Origin: Anaerolineales bacterium
GTDB lineage: Bacteria; Chloroflexota; Anaerolineae; Anaerolineales; E44-bin32
DNA length: 44,602 nucleotides
Reading direction: 5' to 3'
NCBI GenBank assembly: GCA_037382465.1
Contig: JARRPX010000024.1
Location: 1 to 44,602 of the forward strand
The position numbers and the translations under genes were made by a program. The stretch's first letter is position 1, and each line of letters begins with the position of its first letter. Under the pieces are notes generated by a model. The model made no database searches, was not told the origin of the DNA, and worked only from the letters and a program-made list of their open reading frames with translations. Positions 9,443-19,490 of this stretch are shown here, in pieces.

Positions 9443-10989
9443 GTCATTCTTCGAGAATCGAGCATCTTCAGAATTTGCGCAAGGACGCGCGAATGGGCGG
9501 CGGCCAGGAACGCATCGACGCCCACCACGAACGTGGCCGCCTGACCGCGCGCGAACGCCTCGAGATTCTGCTCGACACCGGATCGTTCCGCGAGACCGAC
9601 ATGTTCGTCACCCACCGCACGTACGATTTCGCCCTGGACCAACAGCGCTACCTGTCCGACAGCGTCGTCACCGGCTGGGGGACGATCGATGGACGGCTCG
9701 TGTACGTCTTCTCCCAGGACTTCACCGTCTTCGGCGGCAGCCTGGGGGAAGTTCATGCCGAGAAAATTTGCAAGATCATGGACATGGCGCTCAAGAACGG
9801 CGCACCGCTGATCGGCTTGAACGACTCGGGCGGTGCGCGCATCCAGGAGGGCGTCGTCTCGCTCGGTGCGTATGCCGATATCTTCCTGCGCAACACGCTC
9901 GCTTCCGGCGTCATTCCACAAATCAGCGCCATCATGGGACCGTGTGCGGGCGGCGCAGTCTACTCCCCGGCCATCACGGATTTTATCTTCATGGTTCAAA
10001 ACTCATCCTACATGTTCATCACCGGTCCGGACGTAGTCAAGGCCGTCACCCACGAAGAGGTATCTTTCGAAGACCTCGGCGGTGCGGAAGTACACGCTTC
10101 TGAATCCGGCGTGTGTCATTTCATGGCGCCCAGCGAAGCGGACTGCCTCTACATGATCCGCCTGCTGTTCTCCTACCTTCCTCAAAACAACATGGAAGAT
10201 CCACCCACGGTGGTTTCCAGCGACGACAGACTGCGCACTGAAGAAGCGCTCGACACCATCGTCCCCGACGATCCCAGCAAGCCGTACAACATGCGCGACA
10301 TCATCCGTCTGGTCGTCGATGACGGTGCATTTTTCGAGATCCACGAGAACTACGCCCAGAGCATCGTAGTCGGCTTCGCCCGTTTGGGCGGCCACAGCGT
10401 GGGCATCGTCGCCAACCAGCCCGAAGTCCTGGCCGGCGTCCTGGACATCGATTCGTCCGTCAAGGGTGCACGTTTCGTGCGTTTCTGCGATTCGTTCAAC
10501 ATCCCCATCATCACCTTTGTGGACGTGCCCGGTTTCTTGCCCGGGACAAGCCAGGAACACGGTGGAATCATCCGCCACGGCGCCAAGCTGCTCTTCGCCT
10601 ACTGCGAGGCCACGGTTCCCAAGATCACCGTCATCACCCGCAAGGCGTACGGCGGCGCGTACGTCGTCATGTCTTCGAAGCACATTCGCGGGGACCTGAA
10701 CCTGGCCTGGCCCAGCGCCGAATTGGCCGTCATGGGACCGGAAGGCGCGGTGAAGATCATCCACCGCAAACAAATCACGGAATCGAAAAAGCCGGATAAG
10801 GAAGAAGCCGAACTGGTGGCGGACTACCGCGAGAAATTTTCCAATCCTTACGTCGCCGCAGCCCGCGGCTACGTCGACGACATCATCGAACCGCGCTACA
10901 CACGCGCGCGCTTGATCAATGCGCTCGAAATGCTGTCCAACAAGCGTGATTCCAATCCGCCGAAGAAACATGGCAACATCCCGCTGTAA
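9439..10989 (+). CDS. acyl-CoA (propionyl-CoA) carboxylase, carboxyltransferase beta subunit
   Basis: 516 aa from ATG 9439, which overlaps the upstream stop and follows GGGAG by 8 nt. This is the crotonase-fold carboxyltransferase that moves CO2 from carboxybiotin to an acyl-CoA. Both halves are present: the N-terminal half with [24 protein letters not shown] and [12 protein letters not shown], and the C-terminal half with [20 protein letters not shown] and [14 protein letters not shown]. Sequence is closest in character to PccB/AccD5-type propionyl-CoA carboxylases. At the position that influences acetyl versus propionyl preference in actinobacterial homologues (Asp in PccB) it has Val409. 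The following biotin carboxylase and biotin carrier genes complete the enzyme; methylmalonyl-CoA is the expected product, feeding the mutase and epimerase downstream. Confidence 0.92.
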   Translation: MSHSSRIEHLQNLRKDARMGGGQERIDAHHERGRLTARERLEILLDTGSFRETDMFVTHRTYDFALDQQRYLSDSVVTGWGTIDGRLVYVFSQDFTVFGGSLGEVHAEKICKIMDMALKNGAPLIGLNDSGGARIQEGVVSLGAYADIFLRNTLASGVIPQISAIMGPCAGGAVYSPAITDFIFMVQNSSYMFITGPDVVKAVTHEEVSFEDLGGAEVHASESGVCHFMAPSEADCLYMIRLLFSYLPQNNMEDPPTVVSSDDRLRTEEALDTIVPDDPSKPYNMRDIIRLVVDDGAFFEIHENYAQSIVVGFARLGGHSVGIVANQPEVLAGVLDIDSSVKGARFVRFCDSFNIPIITFVDVPGFLPGTSQEHGGIIRHGAKLLFAYCEATVPKITVITRKAYGGAYVVMSSKHIRGDLNLAWPSAELAVMGPEGAVKIIHRKQITESKKPDKEEAELVADYREKFSNPYVAAARGYVDDIIEPRYTRARLINALEMLSNKRDSNPPKKHGNIPL

Positions 10990-11079
10990 GCGTCTCATAC
11001 CATTCCGCCTGATCGATGCGCACCCAAAAGGAAACTGGTTCGGATTTATACTTGAAGCACAACCTGTCTGAGGGAAACG

Positions 11080-12588
11080 ATGTTCAAAAAGGTTCTCATC
11101 GCCAATCGAGGTGAAATCGCAGTGCGCATCATCCGAGCCTGCCGCGAGCTGGGGTTGAGCACGGTGGCGGTGTATTCGGAAGCCGATCGGCCTGCGCTGC
11201 ACGTCCGCTATGCTGACGAGGCCTATCTGCTGGGCCCGTCCGCAGCCCGAGAATCCTATCTGCGCGCCGACAAGCTCATCGACATCGCCAAACGCACCAA
11301 CGCCGGCGCCATCCATCCAGGCTACGGATTCCTGGCCGAACGCGAAGACTTCGCCCTCGCCGTCCAGGATGCAGGACTCAATTTCATCGGTCCGCGCCCG
11401 AGCGCCATCGCCGCCATGGGCGACAAAGCCGTGGCACGTGCCACCGTCACCGCAGCGGGTGTACCTGTCGTCCCGGGAACCGAAGGCGAGGGCAATTTGC
11501 GCGACGATGAACTCATCGCCATCGCACCGAAAATTGGCTTCCCACTGCTGATCAAAGCCACCGCCGGCGGCGGCGGAAAAGGCATGCGCGAGGTCAACGA
11601 CCCGAAAGACCTCCCGGGGTTGATCACGGCCGCCCGCCGTGAGGCCGAATCTGCCTTCGGGGACGACAACGTGTATCTCGAAAAGTTGATCGTCGATGCG
11701 CGCCACATCGAGTTCCAAATTCTGGCCGACGATCACGGCAACGTGATCCACCTCGGAGAGCGGGAATGCTCCCTGCAAAGACGTCATCAAAAATTACTGG
11801 AAGAGTCACCTTCGACCTTCCTGGACGACGAAATGCGCATGCGCATGGGCGAATTGGCCTGCACCGCAGCCCGCTCGGTCGATTATCTCAATGCCGGAAC
11901 GATCGAATTTCTGGTCGACAAAGAGAAAAATTTCTATTTCCTGGAGATGAACACCCGCCTGCAGGTCGAACATCCGGTCACCGAACTCGTCACCGGACTG
12001 GACATCGTCACGGAGCAAATCCGCATCGCCCGCGGCAGGAAGATGCGCTATGCCCAGGAAGACGTCCACCTGAACGGCTGGGCGATCGAATGCCGCATCA
12101 ACGCCGAGGATCCCTACAACCAGTTCCTGCCCTCCACCGGCCTGCTGACGCAGGTCATTCCCCCAACCGGACCCGGCGTGCGCGTCGATACCGGCGTGTA
12201 TTCGGGCTTCGAGATTTCCCCGTATTACGATTCTCTGATTTCGAAATTGATCGTCTGGGGGGAGACGCGCGGGGCCGCGATACTGCGCATGCGCAGAGCG
12301 CTCGAGGAATACCGCATCACCGGCGTGAAGACCAACATCCCCTTCCATCAGAACATCATGGATTCGCATCGTTTCATCGCCGGCAATTACGACACCCGTT
12401 TCGTCGAAGAGCGTTTTTCGATGGACGAAGCCCAGGAGGGCAAGGAAGCCGAAGCGCACATCGCGGCGATCATGGCCGTGCTCGTCGCCCACCGCCAGAC
12501 TCAGGAGGCTTCCCAGATCGTCCGCCGCGGAGAGCGGGACGCCAGCAACTGGAAGTGGGTCGGACGTTGGGAGAGGATGCAGCGTTGA
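11080..12588 (+). CDS. acyl-CoA carboxylase, biotin carboxylase subunit
   Basis: 502 aa ATP-grasp enzyme that carboxylates biotin on the carrier protein using ATP and bicarbonate. It begins MFKKVLIANRGEIAVRIIRA, has the Gly-rich ATP loop ATAGGGGKGMR, the catalytic region LGERECSLQRRHQKLLEE, and MNTRLQVEHPVTE with the active-site Arg. The length exceeds stand-alone AccC (about 450), with a C-terminal extension of about 50 residues; no biotinyl domain is fused. It has GAGGGAAAC upstream of the ATG, and a TATACT hexamer at 11047-11052 might allow separate transcription. It lies 90 bp after the carboxyltransferase gene. Confidence 0.94.
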   Translation: MFKKVLIANRGEIAVRIIRACRELGLSTVAVYSEADRPALHVRYADEAYLLGPSAARESYLRADKLIDIAKRTNAGAIHPGYGFLAEREDFALAVQDAGLNFIGPRPSAIAAMGDKAVARATVTAAGVPVVPGTEGEGNLRDDELIAIAPKIGFPLLIKATAGGGGKGMREVNDPKDLPGLITAARREAESAFGDDNVYLEKLIVDARHIEFQILADDHGNVIHLGERECSLQRRHQKLLEESPSTFLDDEMRMRMGELACTAARSVDYLNAGTIEFLVDKEKNFYFLEMNTRLQVEHPVTELVTGLDIVTEQIRIARGRKMRYAQEDVHLNGWAIECRINAEDPYNQFLPSTGLLTQVIPPTGPGVRVDTGVYSGFEISPYYDSLISKLIVWGETRGAAILRMRRALEEYRITGVKTNIPFHQNIMDSHRFIAGNYDTRFVEERFSMDEAQEGKEAEAHIAAIMAVLVAHRQTQEASQIVRRGERDASNWKWVGRWERMQR

Positions 12589-12646
12589 GCTCGGCACCGG
12601 CATTGAAGATCACGATCGACCACCCGCAGCCGAGACCGGAGGCTTG

Positions 12647-13144
12647 ATGAAATATTTCGCAACCATCGAAGACCAGAATTTTGAAATCGAGATCAGCAGC
12701 GATCGCGAATTGATCGCCGATGGTGTACGACTGTCGGTGGATTTTCAGTCGGTGATGGGCCGTCCGGTGTACTCCTTGCTGCTCAACGGTCGTTCCTACG
12801 AAGCCTACGTCTATCCAACGGAGAGCGGCATGGAAGTACTCCTGCAGGGCGACCTCCATCAAGTCGACATCGAAGACGAGCGGCAGCGGCGCCTGCGCAA
12901 GGCGTCGACCTCGGTGAAGGTCCAGAGTGGAGAATTTCAACTCAAAGCGCCGATGCCGGGGCTGGTCATCAGTGTGCCCATCGAAGAGGGACAGGAAATC
13001 GAGGAAGGCCAGAATCTCATCGTTCTCGAATCGATGAAAATGCAGAACGAACTCAAGTCACCGTGCACCGGGACGGTCACGCGCATCCGCGTCGAGCCAG
13101 GGGACAGCGTGGAGAAAAATGAGGTCCTGGTGATTCTCGGCTGA
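12647..13144 (+). CDS. biotin carboxyl carrier protein of acyl-CoA carboxylase
   Basis: 165 aa from ATG 12647 (GGAGG upstream). The C-terminal 70 residues form a biotinyl domain with APMPGLV and the biotinylation motif ESMKM, so Lys131 carries biotin, 35 residues from the C-terminus as usual. The first 80 residues are beta-rich with YSLLLNGRSYEAYV, as in the carrier subunits of decarboxylases and propionyl-CoA carboxylases, probably docking to the partner subunits. Third gene of the carboxyltransferase, biotin carboxylase and carrier set. Confidence 0.92.
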   Translation: MKYFATIEDQNFEIEISSDRELIADGVRLSVDFQSVMGRPVYSLLLNGRSYEAYVYPTESGMEVLLQGDLHQVDIEDERQRRLRKASTSVKVQSGEFQLKAPMPGLVISVPIEEGQEIEEGQNLIVLESMKMQNELKSPCTGTVTRIRVEPGDSVEKNEVLVILG

Positions 13145-13253
13145 TGAAATTGTCCACGCAGAAACACCCGCCCTGCGAGCCATGGAAGGTTTCCGTACAA
13201 TCCCACGGTCGAAAGCCAACGATGAACCACAATACGACGATTGGAACGATTCT

Positions 13254-13856
13254 GTGTCCGGCGTAAAGGTAGAAATCGAAGCAAAATTTTACCTGCCAAG
13301 CCTCGACGACATCCGCGAGGCGATCGAGGCATTGGATGGACACTTGTGTTCAGCGCGCGTCCTCGAACGCAACCTGCGCTTCGACACTGCGAACCGGACC
13401 CTGTCCTCCAATCACTCACTGCTGCGCCTGCGTCAGGACCGCTCTGCACTGCTCACCTTCAAACATGCCGTGAGCGTCGAGGAACGCACGGAAATCGAAG
13501 TCGGCGTCGAGGATTTCGACACGACCCGGGCGCTGCTCGAGAGGCTGGGCTATGAAGTCTACTTTATTTACGAAAAATATCGGGAAACCTACGCACTCGG
13601 ACCCTGCAGCATCATGCTCGACGAGCTGCCCTTTGGGCATTTCATCGAGATTGAGGGAAATTCGCTCGACGAGGTGAAAAAGACGGCTGCGAAACTCAAC
13701 CTGCCGTGGAAGAAGCGGGTGAGGATGAACTACCTTTCTCTGTTTCACTCGCTCAAGCAAAAGCTGCAACTGCGTTTTCGCGATGCAACCTTCGATAATT
13801 TCTCCAGGTTGCCGGCGGTCCAGCCCGATGACCTGGATTTGAAATACGCACAATAA
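13254..13856 (+). CDS. CYTH domain protein (class IV adenylate cyclase/triphosphatase family)
   Basis: About 200 aa. The CYTH signature EIEAKF (ExExK) lies at the very start, followed by strands NLRFDT, LLRLRQD, LLTFKH, RTEIEV and, late, YEKYRETY and IMLDELPFGHFIEIEG, which supply the basic and acidic residues lining the triphosphate tunnel. Members hydrolyse or cyclise triphosphates (ThTP, PPPi, ATP). GTG 13254 places ExExK near the N-terminus as in the family; ATG 13182 would add 24 low-complexity residues and has no ribosome binding site, but cannot be excluded. The activity cannot be decided from sequence. Why it sits inside the propionyl-CoA module is unclear. Confidence 0.8.
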   Translation: MSGVKVEIEAKFYLPSLDDIREAIEALDGHLCSARVLERNLRFDTANRTLSSNHSLLRLRQDRSALLTFKHAVSVEERTEIEVGVEDFDTTRALLERLGYEVYFIYEKYRETYALGPCSIMLDELPFGHFIEIEGNSLDEVKKTAAKLNLPWKKRVRMNYLSLFHSLKQKLQLRFRDATFDNFSRLPAVQPDDLDLKYAQ

Positions 13857-13871
13857 TACAAGGAAATCGCA

Positions 13872-15533
13872 ATGACAAAGTCTGTCGAAGAATCGTTGGA
13901 AGAATGGCAAGAAAACACGCTCCGTCCCACGTTGGAACGCTATCCGGAACGCAAGGATCGCTTCGAAACTTCTTCGGGGATTCCCCTCGAACGTTTTTAC
14001 ACTGAATCCCTGAGCGAAGCGGATTACCTGCAGAAGCTGGGATTTCCGGGCGATTATCCCTATACCCGCGGCGTGCAACCCACCATGTACCGCGGCCGGT
14101 TGTGGACCATGCGGCAGTACGCCGGGTACGCCAGCGCAGAGGAAACCAACCGGCGCTTCCGTTACCTGCTGGAACAGGGCCAGACCGGCCTATCGATCGC
14201 CTTCGACCTGCCCACGCAAATCGGCTACGACGCGGACGATCCCATCGCCTCCGGCGAGGTCGGCAAAGTGGGGGTTTCGATTTCCTGCCTGGACGACATG
14301 GAGCAATTGTTCGCCGAAATCCCGCTCGACAAAGTATCCACCAGCATGACCATCAACGCCCCGGCGACGATCCTGCTGGCGATGTACATCGCCATCGCCA
14401 AACGCCAGGGAGTCGATATTGCCAGCCTGCGGGGAACCGTACAGAACGACATTCTCAAGGAGTACGTCGCCCGGGGAACGTACATCTTCCCGCCGGGTCC
14501 CTCGATGCGCCTGATTACCGACGTGTTCCGCTACTGCCGCGAAGACGTACCGCGTTGGAACACGATCTCCATCTCCGGCTATCACATTCGCGAGGCAGGT
14601 TCGACGGCCGTTCAGGAACTGGCCTTCACGCTCGCTAACGCTATCGCCTACGTGCAGGCAGCGCTGGATGCCGGGCTAGAAATCGATGAATTCGCCCCGC
14701 GTCTTACCTTCTTCTTCAACGCCCACAATCAGTTTTTGGAGGAAATCGCCAAATTCCGCGCCGCACGGCGCCTGTGGGCGCGCATCATGCGCGAGCGCTT
14801 CAAAGCGGAAAACCCGCGCTCCTGGTGCCTGCGCTTCCACACCCAGACTGCTGGCTGCACGCTCACCGCACAGCAGCCGCACAACAACGTGGTGCGCGTT
14901 ACACTGCAGGCGCTTTCCGCCGTTCTGGGCGGCACCCAATCATTGCACACCAACAGCATGGACGAAGCGCTGAGCCTACCCACAGAACAGGCCGTTCAGG
15001 TGGCGCTGCGTACGCAGCAGATCATCGCGCACGAATCCGGGGTGAGCGATTCGATCGACCCCCTGGCCGGTTCCTACCTGATCGAGCATCTGACGGACGA
15101 AATCGAATCCGGGGTGATGGACTACATCCGGAAAATCGATGATCTCGGCGGCGCGTTGGCGGCCATCGAGCAGGGCTACATCCAGCGCGAGATTCAGGAC
15201 GCCGCCTATCGCACGCAGCGCGAGATCGAACTCGGTGAATCCGTCGTCGTGGGAGTCAACAAATACGAGACAGACGAGGCGCTCGACATGGCGCGGCTCG
15301 TCGTCGATCCCGCCATCGAAACGGCGCAGCGGGAGCGCCTGGCTGCGGTTCGCCAGCGCCGGGACGCCGCACGTGCCGCCGAGCTGCTTGACCGCCTCGA
15401 GGCGATCGCCGTGGGAGAAGAGAACCTGATGCCGCATCTGATCGAGTGCGTGGAAGCCGATTTGACCCTGGGCGAGATCTGCGGGCGGCTGCGGCAGGTG
15501 TGGGGGGAATACCGTCCGCCGACGGGGATTTAA
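13872..15533 (+). CDS. methylmalonyl-CoA mutase, large (substrate-binding) subunit
   Basis: 553 aa. This is the TIM-barrel domain of a B12-dependent acyl-CoA mutase without the C-terminal cobalamin-binding domain, so it needs a separate small subunit. Conserved blocks include [60 protein letters not shown] and [16 protein letters not shown]. At the two positions that distinguish methylmalonyl-CoA from isobutyryl-CoA mutases it shows Tyr (RQYAGY) and Arg (PSMRLI), as in methylmalonyl-CoA mutase, converting (R)-methylmalonyl-CoA to succinyl-CoA. AAGGAAA precedes ATG 13872, 15 nt after the CYTH gene, so the same transcript is likely. Confidence 0.92.
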   Translation: MTKSVEESLEEWQENTLRPTLERYPERKDRFETSSGIPLERFYTESLSEADYLQKLGFPGDYPYTRGVQPTMYRGRLWTMRQYAGYASAEETNRRFRYLLEQGQTGLSIAFDLPTQIGYDADDPIASGEVGKVGVSISCLDDMEQLFAEIPLDKVSTSMTINAPATILLAMYIAIAKRQGVDIASLRGTVQNDILKEYVARGTYIFPPGPSMRLITDVFRYCREDVPRWNTISISGYHIREAGSTAVQELAFTLANAIAYVQAALDAGLEIDEFAPRLTFFFNAHNQFLEEIAKFRAARRLWARIMRERFKAENPRSWCLRFHTQTAGCTLTAQQPHNNVVRVTLQALSAVLGGTQSLHTNSMDEALSLPTEQAVQVALRTQQIIAHESGVSDSIDPLAGSYLIEHLTDEIESGVMDYIRKIDDLGGALAAIEQGYIQREIQDAAYRTQREIELGESVVVGVNKYETDEALDMARLVVDPAIETAQRERLAAVRQRRDAARAAELLDRLEAIAVGEENLMPHLIECVEADLTLGEICGRLRQVWGEYRPPTGI

Positions 15534-15547
15534 TCTATTTGCGCTGG

Positions 15548-15779
15548 TGCCGGGACGTATCGGCAGCCGCCGCTTATTCCTGCTGGCACCGGATGTGTAT
15601 CCGGTGCCGATGATCAGCGGATTATTATCCGCTGACGCTTATCTTCAGGAATATTGACCCGGTTTTATGGTTCCCGCAACATGAAGATCGGCAGATAAAT
15701 ATCTGCCCAAGATGGGTTGCGGATGAATATCCGCAACCAGCAAGTCAGGTCTGCTGGCGCCGGTACGTATCCGGTCAGC
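15548..15779. repeat. array of short palindromes with a shared GAT-NNN-TATC core
   Basis: The 340-bp gap 15534-15873 holds no gene but at least four perfect hairpins with 4-nt loops: stem GGCACCGGAT with loop GTGT (15585-15608), stem TCAGCGGAT with loop TATT (15614-15635), stem GGCAGAT with loop AAAT (15690-15707), and stem GGTTGCGGAT with loop GAAT (15715-15738). Two imperfect relatives flank them (15543-15567 and 15753-15779, both GCTG...CAGC with a central CGTAT). The stems differ in sequence but each is self-complementary, and the centre is always GAT-NNN-TATC in the perfect units. They are REP-like or multiple hairpin elements of unknown function. No T-tract follows them, so they are not ordinary terminators. 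Confidence 0.75.
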
Positions 15780-15873
15780 GGATTTCGATCCCCAGCCGGC
15801 AGACTCGACCCGCCCCCGGTTTCACTCTTTCAATTCCCGTGTAGAATAGAATCAACGAGAGGCAGGGTAGCCT

Positions 15874-16428
15874 ATGCCGTCCATTATTCGCATCGATCAC
15901 GTCGCCATCGTCGTCGAGGACATCGACCGGGCATTGCATTTCTGGCGCGACGCCCTCGGACTCGACGTCACCCACGTGGAAGATGTCGCCGGGCAAGACG
16001 CCATCGTCGCCTTTCTCCCCATGGGCTGTTCTGAAGTCGAACTGGTGAAACCGACCAGCGAGCAAACCGGCGTTGCCCGCTATCTCAAGCGGCGCGGGCC
16101 GGGAATCCACCACATTTGTTTCGAAGTCGACGACATCGAAGCCACACTCGGCAAACTGGCGCAGCACGACATCCAGTTGATCAACCAGGAACCTGTCGTC
16201 GGCACCGGCGGCAAGAAGATCGCCTTCATCCACCCCAAAAGCACCCACGGGGTTCTGGTCGAATTGTACGAGCTCACGGACCAGGAACCGGTGATTCGCC
16301 TGGCACGCGCCCGTGAACTCGCCGATCGAGCGATGCTGCAGGGTCAGGCCGTCGCCTCTGGAATCCTGGCATTTCTGCGCGGGTTACGCAGCGGCGCCGA
16401 AACGATGCTCGGTGACGACCCAGATTAG
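15874..16428 (+). CDS. mce: methylmalonyl-CoA epimerase (VOC family)
   Basis: 184 aa. The two VOC half-repeats are clear: IDHVAIVVEDIDRA and GIHHICFEVDDIEA. Putative metal ligands are His in IDHVAI, Glu in SEVELV, His in GIHHICF and Glu in VLVELYE, as in methylmalonyl-CoA epimerase, which interconverts (S)- and (R)-methylmalonyl-CoA. A basic/Ala-rich tail of about 50 residues after the fold is longer than usual (typical length about 135-150). The gene lies between two mutase large-subunit genes, which fits its role between the carboxylase and the mutase. Confidence 0.9.
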   Translation: MPSIIRIDHVAIVVEDIDRALHFWRDALGLDVTHVEDVAGQDAIVAFLPMGCSEVELVKPTSEQTGVARYLKRRGPGIHHICFEVDDIEATLGKLAQHDIQLINQEPVVGTGGKKIAFIHPKSTHGVLVELYELTDQEPVIRLARARELADRAMLQGQAVASGILAFLRGLRSGAETMLGDDPD

Positions 16429-16480
16429 GCCCAAATTATTCCCCCAACTCAACCGACGTCCGGTATCCGCGCTCGCGCCG

Positions 16481-16489
16481 TGCTATAAT
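16481..16489 (+). promoter_or_regulatory. extended -10 promoter of the second mutase gene
   Basis: TGCTATAAT, identical to the element before the acyl-CoA dehydrogenase gene at 2275, lies 25 nt before ATG 16515. No clear -35 is present. It implies that the broken mutase locus was transcribed independently. Confidence 0.55.
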
Positions 16490-16514
16490 CACGAACTACT
16501 CGGTGGAGGTCTTC

Positions 16515-18070
<1,556 letters not shown>

Positions 18071-18108
18071 ATTCGGCTCGTCGGAGATCGACGCCCCAGG
18101 GAGGAACG

Positions 18109-18840
18109 ATGAGAACACGGAAATTCACAGCACTCTGCCTGGTCATTCTGCTTAACGTCAGCGCTGTTTTGGCCTGTTCGTTTCCCTTTGCGGACTCGGG
18201 CAATGAAACCGATGAATCCGGCACGACGGCTACAGTCACCCAGGCAGCTCCAACGGCGACCGAAACGGAGTTCGCCATCGAAACTGAAACCGCTGCGAGC
18301 ACCGCGGAAGCATCCGCAACCCAGACACCCACGCTGACGGCTACGCCACCGACAGGCGGTGTCAGCTTGAACTGCGACGGCACGTACCAGCGGGTGCGCA
18401 TTACGGATCACGGCAGCGCCGGCAAAACGATCTCCGTGGATAACAGGAGCGGTGGCGCGTGGGTGAACGTCTGGAACATGGCCAGCGGGGATCCCAACCA
18501 GCGCCAACTGATGCCCGAGGCAGGAACGTACGAATTCGGAGAATGCCGGCTGATGGTGGTCGTGCCCATGCGTTCATCCGGACCCCATCTATGGTATGAG
18601 TTGGGCATCTACGCCTGGAACGGCGTCGGGCTCTCCCAGGTGTATTACAACGAGGGCTATTACGGTGAGTGGTCGAAGATCGGCGACGTAATCACCTTTC
18701 GCGAGGCCAGCACGCTGGGCGGATCGCCCCTGGGCCCATGCGAATGGATGACCCTGGAACATGAATGGGACGGAACGGATTTCGTCCAGATCGGATCCGT
18801 GCTCGAGCCCGTAGCAGGATGCACCCCCATTGTCCCCTGA
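18109..18840 (+). CDS. lipoprotein of unknown function
   Basis: 243 aa from ATG 18109 (GGGAGG upstream). The signal peptide ends in lipobox L-A-C (VLACS, Cys at about residue 23). A low-complexity linker of about 60 residues rich in Thr, Ala and Glu follows, then a compact C-terminal domain beginning near GGVSLNCDGTYQRVRI, rich in aromatic residues and with paired Cys (NCDG, GECRLM, GPCEWM, AGCTP) that may form disulfides outside the cell. No family recognised. The last gene at the right end of the window (42967-43785) has the same lipoprotein layout but no obvious sequence identity. Confidence 0.75.
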   Translation: MRTRKFTALCLVILLNVSAVLACSFPFADSGNETDESGTTATVTQAAPTATETEFAIETETAASTAEASATQTPTLTATPPTGGVSLNCDGTYQRVRITDHGSAGKTISVDNRSGGAWVNVWNMASGDPNQRQLMPEAGTYEFGECRLMVVVPMRSSGPHLWYELGIYAWNGVGLSQVYYNEGYYGEWSKIGDVITFREASTLGGSPLGPCEWMTLEHEWDGTDFVQIGSVLEPVAGCTPIVP

Positions 18841-18913
18841 GCGGCCTGGTTAATACGAGCAAGCCAAATCAAGCAACTCGCCTTGCCTCACGACGGGCTG
18901 TATCGGTTCGCGT

Positions 18914-19222
18914 CTATCGGTGAAAGATGGAAACCGAGTGCATCATCTCGTCGAAGCACTCATGCCTGGAGCTGCAGTCTTGCGTTTCCCCATCGCCAAA
19001 ATGTGACACCGCAAGATCCAAAACGGAGAGGGTGTCCTTGATGAAGAAATCGCGCACGAAAGGATCTTGCTCCTCCAAGAATTGATCCAGATCAAGCTGA
19101 AGGTTGGACAACGGACGCTGCGTACGTTGGCACAGCCATTCGATCGCATTCTCACGAAATGGTTCTCGGAGGTTTTCGACCCGGTCGACGATTCTCGCAA
19201 CACTCGCGCCTCGAATTTTCAT
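18914..19222 (-). CDS. hypothetical protein, 102 aa
   Basis: Opposes its neighbours in the 650-bp gap between the lipoprotein and the phosphofructokinase. ATG 19222 has GGAG 8 nt upstream. The product is a charged, apparently helical soluble protein (for example LREPFRENAIEWLCQRTQRP and LDQFLEEQDPFVRDFFIKD) without signal peptide or membrane segment. No family recognised. Amino-acid composition looks like real protein rather than a shadow frame, but there is no independent support. The remaining 19223-19490 shows only the phosphofructokinase promoter. Confidence 0.45.
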   Translation of the reverse strand: MKIRGASVARIVDRVENLREPFRENAIEWLCQRTQRPLSNLQLDLDQFLEEQDPFVRDFFIKDTLSVLDLAVSHFGDGETQDCSSRHECFDEMMHSVSIFHR

Positions 19223-19357
19223 CGCTCAACTCCATGTTCCGACCTGCGGAGATTTTTGGATGCGTTCATGAATGAGATTGCAAGGTTCGTACCATTCGCG
19301 AATCAGGCGACACGTTCGAAGCGCATCAGGGTTTAACTTCTCGAAACCCGGTTTACC

Positions 19358-19387
19358 TTGATGAAACATCCACCCTTCTGCTAAGAT
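19358..19387 (+). promoter_or_regulatory. promoter of PPi-type phosphofructokinase gene
   Basis: TTGATG (19358-19363) and TAAGAT (19382-19387) with 18 nt between them; the -10 is extended by TGC. Predicted start near 19394, leaving a leader of about 97 nt. Confidence 0.45.
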
Positions 19388-19490
19388 TGGCGGAAGATAC
19401 AAGAATGTGAATCATCGATATCAATTTGCGTTCCATGAAAAAACACATTCTCATGGCCGCGCATCGAAATCTCATATTGGAGTTGAAGAC

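Noticed and set aside
10003-11790. 595-codon open frame antisense to the carboxyltransferase and biotin carboxylase genes
   Set aside because: Spans two conserved genes on the other strand and has a repetitive Asp/Gly/Val composition typical of codon mirror images.
15534-15873. CRISPR-like array
   Set aside because: Units differ in length and sequence, and there are no fixed repeats with regular spacers; the common element is a palindromic core.
15717-16034. Small open frame through the palindrome array
   Set aside because: Arises from the repeated palindromes and overlaps the epimerase start in another frame; no ribosome binding site.
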